A DNA stretch of 64,000 nucleotides from Flavobacterium psychrotolerans (lineage in GTDB: Bacteria > Bacteroidota > Bacteroidia > Flavobacteriales > Flavobacteriaceae), in NCBI RefSeq assembly GCF_003097635.1, contig NZ_QCZI01000003.1:1-64000 (forward strand), given 5' to 3'. Below the pieces are notes generated by a model that was given only the letters and a program-made list of their open reading frames with translations, ran no database searches and was not told where the DNA came from. A program made the position numbers and the translations under genes. Position 1 is the stretch's first letter; each line of letters begins with the position of its first letter. This document shows, in pieces, positions 55,241 through 63,233 of this stretch.

Positions 55241-55672
55241 CTATTTACCTATTTCTTCTCCATTTAAAACCACTTTATAATGTATCGTTGCCGTTGGCTC
55301 TACTGTTTTGGCAACTGAGCAATATTTTTCAAAAGAAAGTTGGGCCGCTTTTGTGGCTTTGTCTTCTTTAATTGTACCTTCAAGGTAAAAAACCACATAA
55401 ATATCTTTGAATGGTTTTGCATCACCAACTTGCATGCGTTCGCCTTCAACATTAGCTTTGAATGAGGTAATTTCTTGACGTTGTTTTTTTAAAATTGAAA
55501 TCATGTCAATTCCGCTGCAACCTGCAACTCCCATCAATACTAATTCCATTGGGCTTGGCCCCATATCATTCCCTCCAAAATCAGGTCTAGCATCTACATT
55601 TACTATGTGTCCACGTTCGTTTTTTAATTCGAAGTGGAAGTTTTCGTTTACTCTATTTAGTGTTATTTTCAT
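55241..55672 (-). CDS. OsmC-family peroxiredoxin-like protein
   Basis: About 143 residues from the ATG at 55672; five extra residues upstream would be encoded by a GC-rich repeat. GPSPMELVLMGVAGCSGIDMISILKK holds the first redox Cys, and the second is in FEKYCSVAKTV. The family reduces organic hydroperoxides or other sulfur electrophiles. It is 37 bases before metZ, in the same direction, so it is likely a member of the methionine operon. Confidence 0.88.
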   Translation of the reverse strand: MKITLNRVNENFHFELKNERGHIVNVDARPDFGGNDMGPSPMELVLMGVAGCSGIDMISILKKQRQEITSFKANVEGERMQVGDAKPFKDIYVVFYLEGTIKEDKATKAAQLSFEKYCSVAKTVEPTATIHYKVVLNGEEIGK

Positions 55673-55689
55673 TTTATCCCCTCCCAAAC

Positions 55690-55708
55690 CCTCCCCGAAG
55701 GGGAGGGA
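55690..55708. repeat. GC-rich palindrome CCCTCCCC/GGGGAGGG, copy 2
   Basis: CCCTCCCC-GAA-GGGGAGGG followed by AAATAAGACCGGAGG, related to the copy at 51637-51654. Another GC-rich word, TCCCCCATCCGTGGCGGGG, follows at 55763-55781. Confidence 0.82.
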
Positions 55709-55790
55709 AATAAGACCGGAGGTTGTCTTTTTAAGTTAATATATTTATTTTCAACCCATTTATCCCCCATCCGTGGCGGGGTTAGGGGAT

Positions 55791-58700
55791 TTACCCTTTC
55801 TCCGACAATCTTAAAATATCTCCAAAAACGCCTCTTGCCGTAACGGCTGATCCCGCTCCTGCTCCTTGAATAACTATGGGTCTGTCTCCATAGGATTCTG
55901 TATAAATCTCAAAGAAAGAGTCCGAACCTTTTAATCCTCCCAAAGCCGTATCTTGAGGTACAGAAACCAATTTTACATCCAAAACTCCCTTTTCCCGTTG
56001 CAAATCTCCTGATAATTCTCCAATATAGCGCAAAACGTGGTTTGGTTTTTGATTTTCTTTTATGGTAGCGTATATCGAATCTAACTCGGTTAATTGGTTT
56101 AAAAATTCGATTTTATCACCTTCTCTTAAATGCTCTGGGATCAAGTTTTGGATATTAATTTCTTCGAATTCGTTTTGCAAATCCAGTTCCCTGGCTAAAA
56201 TCAATAGTTTTCTACCCACATCATTTCCACATAAATCCTCACGCGGATCGGGCTCAGTAAAACCTTTATCAATTGCTTCTTGCAATACTTCACTAAAAGG
56301 ACGGTCTTCCGCAGAAAAAATATTGAACAAATAACTTAAAGTTCCTGAAAAAACGCCTTTGATTTTAGTGATGTTTTCTCCAGAATGATGTAGTAATTTG
56401 ATGGTGTCAATAAGCGGTAATCCTGCACCAACGTTGGTTTCATACAAATAATTTTTTTGATTGTCTGTCAACACTTCCCTTAACTTTTTATAAAACGTAT
56501 AACTTAACGTGTTCGCTACTTTATTAGAAGAAATCAAGTCAAAACTATTTTCGATCAATGCAATATAATTTTCAACAAACGATGCGCTTGCTGTATTATC
56601 AATAGCAATGAGGTTTTCCAAATGATGCTCAACTGCGTAAGCAATAACATCGTCTATGGTATATAAAACGCCATTATTTACAACCTCATTTTTCCAATTT
56701 GGAGTTACACCATTTTTGTCTAACAGCACTTTTTTAGAATTGGCAATAGCAAAAATATTTAGTTTAATGTCTTTGCGTTTTTCAATATTTTCAGCCGAAG
56801 CCAATATTTGATTAATCAACGTTCCTCCAACCAAACCATGCCCAAAAATGGCAATATTTATTTTTTTGGAGACCCCAAAAATTTCACCATGAATCACATT
56901 CAACGCTTTGTGAAGTTGTGATTTGTTGACCACCAAACTCACGTTTTTACCCGTTACCGTATTATTGAATAAAATGGGCACAATTTTATTTTTTATCAAT
57001 GCCGTGTAAGGCTTATGAAAAGTACTCAAATCTTGTCCAATGATGGAAATAACGGAAACATTATCGGTCACCGATATTTTATTGACGTCTTTAGAATAAA
57101 AATCATTTTCGAATTCTTTCTCCAATTCAATCATGGCCTTCGTCGCCTTATCGGCAGCAACAACCAATCCAATTCCCCGTTCTGATGAACCTTGTGAAAT
57201 GATACTTACACTAATATCATTATCGCCCATCACTCTAAAAATTCGGGCATCAACTCCCGTTTTTCCTAACAAACCTCTACCTTCAAGATTCACTAACGCT
57301 ACATTTTCAAGAACAGAAAGGGTTTTAATTCCTTCCTTATTTGATTTTGAAGTAATTAACGTCCCTTGATTCTCATAATTAAACGTGTTTAAAATGCGTA
57401 ACGGGATGTTTTTTTCCAATAGAGGAACGATCGTTTTAGCATGAAGAATTGTTGCCCCAAAATTGGCCAATTCATTGGCTTCGTTAAATGACAAATAATC
57501 AATTTTTTTTGCATCAGGAACCAACTCCGGATTGGCAGTATAGATTCCGTCAACGTGCGTGTAATTTTGAAGCTCTTCCGCATCGATGTAATTGGCAATC
57601 AAAGAAGCAGTATAATTGCTACCGTTTCTACCTAAAGTGGTGGTTTCATTATTGTTATTGGATCCTATAAAACCGGTGATTACGTTTACACTATCGTTAT
57701 TCTTTTTAAAGTATTGAATTATATTTTTCTTTGAAACTTGTTCCAAGGGTTGTGCATCGCCAAATTTCGAATCGGTTTTTATCAATTCACGAGAATCTGC
57801 AAATTGAGCCTTTATTCCTTTTTTGTTTAAAAGGGAAGTGATTGTTTTGGCCGAAATCACCTCCCCTTGAGACAGCACTTGATCTTTTATTTTTTCGCTA
57901 TAATCGCCAATCAAACTTACACCTTCAAAAAGTTTGTCTAAAGTTGCAAATTCTTCTGACAAATCAACATCCGTAAAATCGTTTAGCTGGTAGCTTTTGA
58001 AGCTTTCCAACAGCGGCTTGTAATTTCCGTTTTTTACAGCAATTGTCAAAATATCCCCTAATTCATCTGTTGCATTTCCTCTTGCCGAAACAACTATAGC
58101 GATGTTTTCGCCTTTGCTTTTTTTATCGGTAATAATATCCAATACTTTATTTATCCCTTCTCCGTTGGCTAATGATTTCCCGCCAAATTTTAATATTTTC
58201 ATTTTATCTTTTTTATTTTTAAAAACAACATCCAGTAAATTGCTTAATTGATCGTATTCCATTAAAAATGCATCGTGACCGTGTTGCGAATCAATTTCGC
58301 TATAAAACACATTGTTTTTAAATTTTTTTATTTCTTGGTATGTTTCCCGATTTTCATTTGCTGTAAAAAACAAGTCTGAATTGATTCCAATAATATAGAT
58401 ATTAGCATCCATTTCAGAAATTATTTTTTCAAAAGAAGTTCTGTTTCTGGTAATATCGATGGTTTTCAGCAACTGATTCATCATTTTATATGCCGAAAGT
58501 TGAAAACGCTTTTGCAATTTCTCTCCGTGATGATTCAACCAACTTTCTACTTGAAATGATTCTAAAGAATCAGTTGAAGTTCGTTGAAATTTTTCTTTGA
58601 AAGATTCTGGGGTACGATAACACATCATTGCGTGAATACGAGCATCTTCAATAGGGTGTGAAGAATTATTCAGTATTTTTTCTTGCAAATAACAATTGGC

Positions 58701-59186
58701 GATCAACCAATCGGTCGATTTCCAATCAGAAGCGATGGGAATCAAATTACGAGTTAATTTGGGCTCTAGAGCTACCATTTCCCAAGCAACCCCTCCACCA
58801 ACAGAACCTCCAATAATGGCAAATAATTGTTTAATTTTAAGGTATTTAATCCCTTCAATGAAAAGTCTGGCAATGTCTCTGGTGTTAAAGTCTAAATAAT
58901 TCTCTATAATAAAATTATCGTAACCATTTCCCGGAACATTGAAAGCTAGTATTGTATAAATATTGGTATCTATTGTTTTGTTTTTACCAATTAAATCGTT
59001 CCACCAACCGTTTGTCCCAATAACTTGGGAATTTCCAGTCAGTGCGTGATTAACCAAAACAATAGGGCCGGTATTGAGGGCTGAACCAAAAACTTGGAAA
59101 CTCAAATTTAGGGTTGCGTAAAATGCACCACTTTCGGTAGTAAAATTTTGTATGGTAATAGATGTTGGTTTATTTTCCAATTTCAA
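55791..59186 (-). CDS. Trifunctional fusion: MetX-like acyltransferase, aspartokinase, homoserine dehydrogenase
   Basis: 1131 residues. Residues 1-325 are a MetX-type alpha/beta hydrolase with Ser128 (GGSVGGG), Asp271 and His304 (HGHDAFL) as the expected triad; it would acetylate homoserine. Residues 329-750 are an aspartokinase (ILKFGGKSLANG, TTLGRNGSNYTA, two ACT repeats near VALVNLEGRGLLGKTG). Residues about 770-1131 are a homoserine dehydrogenase (NIAIFGHGLVGGTLINQIL, GFTEPDPREDLCGNDVGRK). One protein therefore covers the first, third and fourth steps from aspartate to acetylhomoserine. Met329 could be an internal start. A SAM-I riboswitch lies upstream. Confidence 0.92.
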   Translation of the reverse strand: MKLENKPTSITIQNFTTESGAFYATLNLSFQVFGSALNTGPIVLVNHALTGNSQVIGTNGWWNDLIGKNKTIDTNIYTILAFNVPGNGYDNFIIENYLDFNTRDIARLFIEGIKYLKIKQLFAIIGGSVGGGVAWEMVALEPKLTRNLIPIASDWKSTDWLIANCYLQEKILNNSSHPIEDARIHAMMCYRTPESFKEKFQRTSTDSLESFQVESWLNHHGEKLQKRFQLSAYKMMNQLLKTIDITRNRTSFEKIISEMDANIYIIGINSDLFFTANENRETYQEIKKFKNNVFYSEIDSQHGHDAFLMEYDQLSNLLDVVFKNKKDKMKILKFGGKSLANGEGINKVLDIITDKKSKGENIAIVVSARGNATDELGDILTIAVKNGNYKPLLESFKSYQLNDFTDVDLSEEFATLDKLFEGVSLIGDYSEKIKDQVLSQGEVISAKTITSLLNKKGIKAQFADSRELIKTDSKFGDAQPLEQVSKKNIIQYFKKNNDSVNVITGFIGSNNNNETTTLGRNGSNYTASLIANYIDAEELQNYTHVDGIYTANPELVPDAKKIDYLSFNEANELANFGATILHAKTIVPLLEKNIPLRILNTFNYENQGTLITSKSNKEGIKTLSVLENVALVNLEGRGLLGKTGVDARIFRVMGDNDISVSIISQGSSERGIGLVVAADKATKAMIELEKEFENDFYSKDVNKISVTDNVSVISIIGQDLSTFHKPYTALIKNKIVPILFNNTVTGKNVSLVVNKSQLHKALNVIHGEIFGVSKKINIAIFGHGLVGGTLINQILASAENIEKRKDIKLNIFAIANSKKVLLDKNGVTPNWKNEVVNNGVLYTIDDVIAYAVEHHLENLIAIDNTASASFVENYIALIENSFDLISSNKVANTLSYTFYKKLREVLTDNQKNYLYETNVGAGLPLIDTIKLLHHSGENITKIKGVFSGTLSYLFNIFSAEDRPFSEVLQEAIDKGFTEPDPREDLCGNDVGRKLLILARELDLQNEFEEINIQNLIPEHLREGDKIEFLNQLTELDSIYATIKENQKPNHVLRYIGELSGDLQREKGVLDVKLVSVPQDTALGGLKGSDSFFEIYTESYGDRPIVIQGAGAGSAVTARGVFGDILRLSEKG

Positions 59187-59262
59187 ATCTTTTTTGATTT
59201 TTTGATTTGCGTCTGGAAATATTAAAAAGAAAAAGTTAGGGAAAACTAGAAGGATTCTTATG

Positions 59263-59366
59263 GTTATCTTTCCACGTTGGTCGTGGTAGAATGCAGCACC
59301 TTCTTCGATTTACCGAAGGGTTGCTAAGGCTTCATCGGGTCTAATCCCTCGTCCTTTCTTTATAAC
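59263..59366 (-). promoter_or_regulatory. SAM-I (S-box) riboswitch
   Basis: On the minus strand the S-box core CCCGATGAAGCCTTAGCAACC is followed by a CTTCGGTAAATCGAAG hairpin, then GGTGCTGCATTCTACC. The P1 helix is GTTAT (59366-59362) with ATAAC (59267-59263). The aptamer ends 77 bases before the MetX-fusion start. No clear terminator hairpin is visible between them, so control may act on translation. A TAATTTG box with a TTG (59396-59422, 17-base spacer) lies just upstream. Confidence 0.93.
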
Positions 59367-59466
59367 ATTTCAATACGTGTCTGAACTTAAAGGCACAAAT
59401 TAACTACTAATTTCTTAAACAACCAAATTTTGCATTGATTGGTTTTTGATTTTAAATCAAAATAAA

Positions 59467-59503
59467 CAACAGTTTAGAGCCGATGAACCGACTCCAACTG
59501 TTG
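59467..59503 (-). terminator. Terminator-like hairpin upstream of the S-box
   Basis: CAACAGTT / AACTGTTG with a partly paired interior (GAG..CTC), followed on the minus strand by TTTATTTTG. It would separate the riboswitch unit from genes further upstream. Confidence 0.65.
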
Positions 59504-59538
59504 CCTACTTTAATTCCAATGCGTTCACACTTACTTTT

Positions 59539-59748
59539 TTAAATGAAAAGAAATTCATTTTCTTCAGAATACATGTGAAACAACAAAGAATTTGATGCAG
59601 GATTAGGAACTGAAGGTTGATGTAAATTGATTCCAAATCTGGTATGTGTTATTTCATAGTTGTCCTGATTTGGAACATTCCCATTTGTTCTTCTATTCAA
59701 ACTTTTAAGAAACTGAATTATTTTTGATATGTATTTTAGTATTTTCAT
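59539..59748 (-). CDS. Possible small protein
   Basis: 69 residues, basic helix at the N-terminus (MKILKYISKIIQFLKSLNRR) and a polar, Asn/Pro-rich remainder. No family recognised. The terminator-like hairpin 36 bases after its stop and its position between two transcription units support a real gene, but it could be non-coding. Confidence 0.4.
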   Translation of the reverse strand: MKILKYISKIIQFLKSLNRRTNGNVPNQDNYEITHTRFGINLHQPSVPNPASNSLLFHMYSEENEFLFI

Positions 59749-59824
59749 AATGTTTTATTTTAGTTGTTCATTTTATTTTAAAACATATTGAATTCAGTTT
59801 CCCTAAGTTCAAACATGTTACTTT

Positions 59825-61105
59825 TTATACTTTTAAATTTTCGAAAACGGACTGCAAATCGGCTTTCAAATCTTCGATGTCTTCTAATCCGACTGACAGT
59901 CTGATTAAATCTTTGGTTACTCCTGTAGCGACCTGTTCCGCATCTGACAACTGCTGGTGCGTGGTACTCGCCGGATGAATAATCAATGATTTTGTATCGC
60001 CGATATTGGCTAAAAGCGAAAATAATTTCGTTTCATCAGCTACTTTTTTTGCGGCTTCAAAACCTCCTTTTAGACCGAAAGTTAGCAACCCGTTTTGTCC
60101 TTTTGGCAAATATTGCTGACCCAAATCATAATACTTACTAGACTTTAATCCGGGATAATTTACCCAAGCTACTTGATCCTGACTTTCTAACCATTGAGCC
60201 AAAGCCAATCCGTTTTCGCTATGTTTCTGGATACGAATCGGTAAGGTTTCGAGTCCCTGAATAATTTGAAAAGCATTAAACGGGCTCAAAGCCGCTCCAA
60301 AATCCCGTAAACCTTCGATACGAACTTTGGCTATAAAGGCGGCGTTTCCTAGCGCATCGTGATAAACCAATCCGTGATATGCTGCTGATGGTTCCGTAAA
60401 TTCAGGAAATCTTCCGCTACTCCAATCGAATGTTCCAGCATCAATAATGGCTCCGCCAAGTGAAGTTCCGTTTCCTGCAATGTATTTGGTCAGGGAATGA
60501 ATCACAATATTTGCTCCATGTTCAATTGGATTAAGCAAATAAGGCGACGGAACGGTATTATCAACAATAAATGGAACTTTAAATGCTTTGGCTTCCGCCG
60601 AAATGGCTTTCAAATCCAACACATCTAATTTTGGGTTTCCTAAACTTTCTATAAAAAACACTTTGGTATTTTCTTGGGCCGCTTTGGTAAAATTGGCTGC
60701 ATCCGATGGATCCACAAACGTGGTGGTAATTCCTAACCTTGGCAAAGTAACACTCAACAAATTATACGTTCCACCATACAAACTATTGGAAGCCACAATG
60801 TGATCGCCCGTCTTGAGCAACACCAACAGTGAAGTGGCGATGGCTGCAGTTCCCGAGGCTGTAACTACAGCTGCTATTCCACCTTCGAGAGCCGCCAATC
60901 GTTGTTCCAGAATATCATTTGTTGGATTATTTAATCTTGTATATATAAATCCCGCTTCGGCAAGGCCAAATAAATTAGCCGCATGATTCGAATTATTGAA
61001 CACATAAGAACTGGTTTGATAAATGGGTACTGCTCTGGTTCCCGCCGTTTTAGTAACATCATGTCCTGCGTGTAATGCGTTTGTTGCAAATTTTTGAGTG
61101 CTCAT
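59825..61105 (-). CDS. O-acetylhomoserine aminocarboxypropyltransferase (sulfhydrylase)
   Basis: 426 residues. ALHAGHDVTKTAGTRAVPIYQTSSYVF at the start, YTRLNNPTNDILEQR, VIHSLTKYIAGNGTSLGG with the PLP lysine, and HPASTTHQQLSDAEQ are typical of O-acetylhomoserine/O-acetylserine sulfhydrylases (MetY/Cys). It incorporates sulfide into O-acetylhomoserine, made by the MetX domain of the neighbouring fusion. It is expressed from its own transcript with two leader-peptide attenuators upstream. Confidence 0.92.
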   Translation of the reverse strand: MSTQKFATNALHAGHDVTKTAGTRAVPIYQTSSYVFNNSNHAANLFGLAEAGFIYTRLNNPTNDILEQRLAALEGGIAAVVTASGTAAIATSLLVLLKTGDHIVASNSLYGGTYNLLSVTLPRLGITTTFVDPSDAANFTKAAQENTKVFFIESLGNPKLDVLDLKAISAEAKAFKVPFIVDNTVPSPYLLNPIEHGANIVIHSLTKYIAGNGTSLGGAIIDAGTFDWSSGRFPEFTEPSAAYHGLVYHDALGNAAFIAKVRIEGLRDFGAALSPFNAFQIIQGLETLPIRIQKHSENGLALAQWLESQDQVAWVNYPGLKSSKYYDLGQQYLPKGQNGLLTFGLKGGFEAAKKVADETKLFSLLANIGDTKSLIIHPASTTHQQLSDAEQVATGVTKDLIRLSVGLEDIEDLKADLQSVFENLKV

Positions 61106-61213
61106 AATTTTAATTTTTAGATTTGATTTTAGATTTTAAAACTGAATTCGTTTCAGCTTCATTTTAATTTGATTTTAGATTTTGAAATATCCCGACATTC
61201 GATTTACAAAAAC

Positions 61214-61251
61214 AAAAAACCCTTTTAGAAGCGTATCCAAAAGGGTTTTTT
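61214..61251 (-). terminator. Proximal attenuator of the sulfhydrylase gene
   Basis: Terminator stem AAAAAACCCTTTT (61214-61226) / AAAAGGGTTTTTT (61239-61251) with a 12-base loop. On the minus strand TCCGAAAG just after the leader stop (61279-61272) can pair with CTTTTGGA (61243-61236), which contains part of the 5' arm, with one G-U pair; this would block the terminator. Confidence 0.82.
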
Positions 61252-61280
61252 AAGTTGTTTTATAACTTATACTTTCGGAA

Positions 61281-61370
61281 TCAACAGACACAAACGCACA
61301 TCATGGCTTTTGCACAAATCATCGATTTGACATTGCATGTGTTCATTTGTTTTTGTTTTAAGTTATTCAT
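61281..61370 (-). CDS. Cys/Met-rich leader peptide
   Basis: A 29-codon frame. Its second half contains 6 Met or Cys codons within the last 7 to 13 positions: the end reads MICAKAMMCVCVC and there is one more Cys before it. Six Cys and five Met in 29 codons is far from random. It stops two bases before the antiterminator strand. A shorter version starts at Met9 (61346). It is placed to sense charged tRNA-Cys or tRNA-Met and to control the sulfhydrylase gene. Confidence 0.82.
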   Translation of the reverse strand: MNNLKQKQMNTCNVKSMICAKAMMCVCVC

Positions 61371-61406
61371 AGTTTATATTATTTTGTAATTGATATAATT
61401 CAAAAA

Positions 61407-61435
61407 AAAAGCCTCCCGTTTTGTGGGAGGCTTTT
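61407..61435 (-). terminator. Distal attenuator/terminator between the two leader peptides
   Basis: Strong stem AAAAGCCTCCC (61407-61417) / GGGAGGCTTTT (61425-61435), loop GTTTTGT, then nine U on the minus strand. The TGTGGG word in the upstream leader frame can pair with CCCACA that covers part of the 5' arm and loop. Confidence 0.85.
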
Positions 61436-61458
61436 GCTATATCATTTTGATTTAAAAT

Positions 61459-61527
61459 TTAAGCAATAAACGACCCACAGGATTTTTCCTGCATGGCTTT
61501 AGAAATATTGCAAACATTTAATTTCAT
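61459..61527 (-). CDS. Second leader peptide (distal) with Cys codons
   Basis: A 22-codon frame beginning MKLNVCNISKAM and ending SCGSFIA, with two Cys and two Met. It lies directly before the GCCTCCC terminator. The Cys-Gly codons (TGT GGG) make the strand that competes with that terminator. It is less extreme in composition than the proximal leader and could be a conserved small peptide instead of a sensor. Confidence 0.6.
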   Translation of the reverse strand: MKLNVCNISKAMQEKSCGSFIA

Positions 61528-61684
61528 TTTTTTCTGTTTCTTGGTACAAATTTGCAAACTATTATTTAGATAACCAAATAGTTTTAAAAAAAATTAACAG
61601 CGATGTAACAGTTATCTGAAAATAAGTAATTTATTAATGCCACCACTACTTTAATTTTTAACACCAAAAAAAGTAAAGAAAAAT

Positions 61685-61713
61685 TTGCAATTCAATTTGG
61701 TTTCATACATTTG
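61685..61713 (+). promoter_or_regulatory. Promoter of metK
   Basis: TTG (61685-61687), an 18-base spacer and TACATTTG (61706-61713). Transcription would start near 61719, immediately before the riboswitch-like element. Confidence 0.78.
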
Positions 61714-61724
61714 CAAACTATTTT

Positions 61725-61773
61725 AGAGGAAAATTTGAACTGATTGCAACCTCGTTAAAAAATGCTAAAGCAG
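61725..61773 (+). promoter_or_regulatory. SAM-II-like pseudoknot riboswitch
   Basis: P1 is GAGG (61726-61729) with CCTC (61750-61753). The loop contains AATTTGAACTGATTGCAA, and the 3' tail is TTAAAAAATGCTAAAGCAG. CTG (61740-61742) pairs with CAG (61771-61773), and ATTGC (61743-61747) pairs with GC-AA in GCTAAAG, giving the H-type pseudoknot. This matches the SAM-II metX aptamer layout (ATTTAA..TATTGCA..GCTAAA). SAM-V is a related alternative. Confidence 0.75.
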
Positions 61774-61796
61774 AAAATCTCTCCTTTAGCTTTTTT
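61764..61796 (+). terminator. Terminator overlapping the riboswitch 3' strand
   Basis: GCTAAAG (61764-61770) / CTTTAGC (61784-61790) followed by six T. The 5' arm is the same bases that form the pseudoknot tail of the SAM-II-like element. metK starts 48 bases later. Confidence 0.75.
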
Positions 61797-61844
61797 CCCA
61801 AGCAATCCATCTTTTCTCGATTAATTTAAAAAAAAACAAATCTT

Positions 61845-63095
61845 ATGGCTTATTTATTTACGTCAGAATCAGTGAGTGAGGGACATCCAGACAAAATAGC
61901 TGATCAAATATCAGATGCATTAATTGATAATTTCTTGGCCTTTGACCCTGAGTCAAAAGTAGCGTGTGAAACTTTGGTTACAACGGGACAGGTGATTCTT
62001 GCTGGCGAAGTAAAATCTGAAACGTACTTGGATGTTCAGACTATTGCAAGAGATGTCATCAAAAAAATTGGTTACACTAAGAGTGAGTATATGTTTGAAG
62101 CCAATTCTTGCGGCGTTCTTTCTGCCATACACGAACAATCTCAAGACATTAACCAAGGCGTTGACAGAGCTAGTAAAGAAGAGCAAGGAGCTGGTGATCA
62201 AGGAATGATGTTTGGTTACGCAACAAATGAAACAGAAAACTTTATGCCTCTGGCTTTAGATTTGTCTCATAAATTATTGCAGGAATTAGCTGTTTTACGT
62301 CGTGAAAACAACGAAATTACCTATTTGCGTCCTGATGCAAAATCACAGGTAACTTTAGAGTATGACGATAATAACAAACCAACTCGAATTGATGCTATTG
62401 TAATTTCTACACAACATGATGATTTTGACGAAGAGCAAACGATGTTGGCAAAAATAAAAAGTGATTTGGTTGGGATTTTAATTCCAAGAATTATCAAAAG
62501 TAATCCACAATATGCTCATTTATTCAATGACAAAATCACCTACCACATTAACCCAACCGGGAAATTCGTCATCGGCGGACCACATGGTGATACTGGATTA
62601 ACAGGAAGAAAAATCATTGTTGATACTTATGGTGGAAAAGGGGCTCACGGTGGTGGTGCATTCTCTGGAAAAGACCCAAGTAAAGTAGACAGAAGTGCGG
62701 CCTATGCCACGCGCCATATCGCCAAAAACCTTGTTGCCGCCGGTGTTGCCGATGAAATTTTGGTTCAAGTTTCTTATGCTATCGGAGTTGCAAAACCAAT
62801 GGGGATTTTTATTGACACCTATGGAACTTCAAAAGTAAATTTGACCAACGGAGAAATCGCTAAGAAAGTGGAGGCTATTTTTGACATGCGCCCTTATTTT
62901 ATTGAGCAACGTTTGAAATTAAGAAATCCAATCTATAGCGAAACTGCTGCCTACGGACACATGGGGCGCAAACCCGAAACTGTTACCAAAACCTTTTATG
63001 CCCCAGGTGGAATTGAAAAAACAGTAACTGTAGAATTGTTTACTTGGGAAAAATTAGATTTCGTAGATCAGGTCAAAACGGCTTTTGGTCTATAA
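61845..63095 (+). CDS. metK: S-adenosylmethionine synthetase
   Basis: 416 residues. [21 protein letters not shown] at the N-terminus, [12 protein letters not shown] in the middle and [21 protein letters not shown]-like segment (here YATRHIAK) near 275 are MetK motifs. It makes SAM from methionine and ATP. The gene is monocistronic with its own promoter, riboswitch-like leader and terminator. Its location at the end of a methionine cluster is consistent with the pathway. Confidence 0.95.
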   Translation: MAYLFTSESVSEGHPDKIADQISDALIDNFLAFDPESKVACETLVTTGQVILAGEVKSETYLDVQTIARDVIKKIGYTKSEYMFEANSCGVLSAIHEQSQDINQGVDRASKEEQGAGDQGMMFGYATNETENFMPLALDLSHKLLQELAVLRRENNEITYLRPDAKSQVTLEYDDNNKPTRIDAIVISTQHDDFDEEQTMLAKIKSDLVGILIPRIIKSNPQYAHLFNDKITYHINPTGKFVIGGPHGDTGLTGRKIIVDTYGGKGAHGGGAFSGKDPSKVDRSAAYATRHIAKNLVAAGVADEILVQVSYAIGVAKPMGIFIDTYGTSKVNLTNGEIAKKVEAIFDMRPYFIEQRLKLRNPIYSETAAYGHMGRKPETVTKTFYAPGGIEKTVTVELFTWEKLDFVDQVKTAFGL

Positions 63096-63133
63096 AATTC
63101 AACTTACAGATCTTGAGCATTTACAATAAATTC

Positions 63134-63169
63134 AAAGAACCATTCGTTACGGCGAATGGTTCTTTTTTT
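63134..63169 (+). terminator. Terminator of metK
   Basis: 13-base stem AAAGAACCATTCG / CGAATGGTTCTTT around TTACGG, followed by T residues, 39 bases after the metK stop. Confidence 0.9.
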
Positions 63170-63233
63170 GGATCTAGATTTCAAAGCCAAAACAAAAATC
63201 AATCTTGTTGCCTTTTATCGTAATTTAGCATGT

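Noticed and set aside
61763-61825. Short frame in the metK leader (20 codons) as another leader peptide.
   Set aside because: It has a single Met (the start), no Cys, and covers the riboswitch tail and terminator, so it is likely chance.
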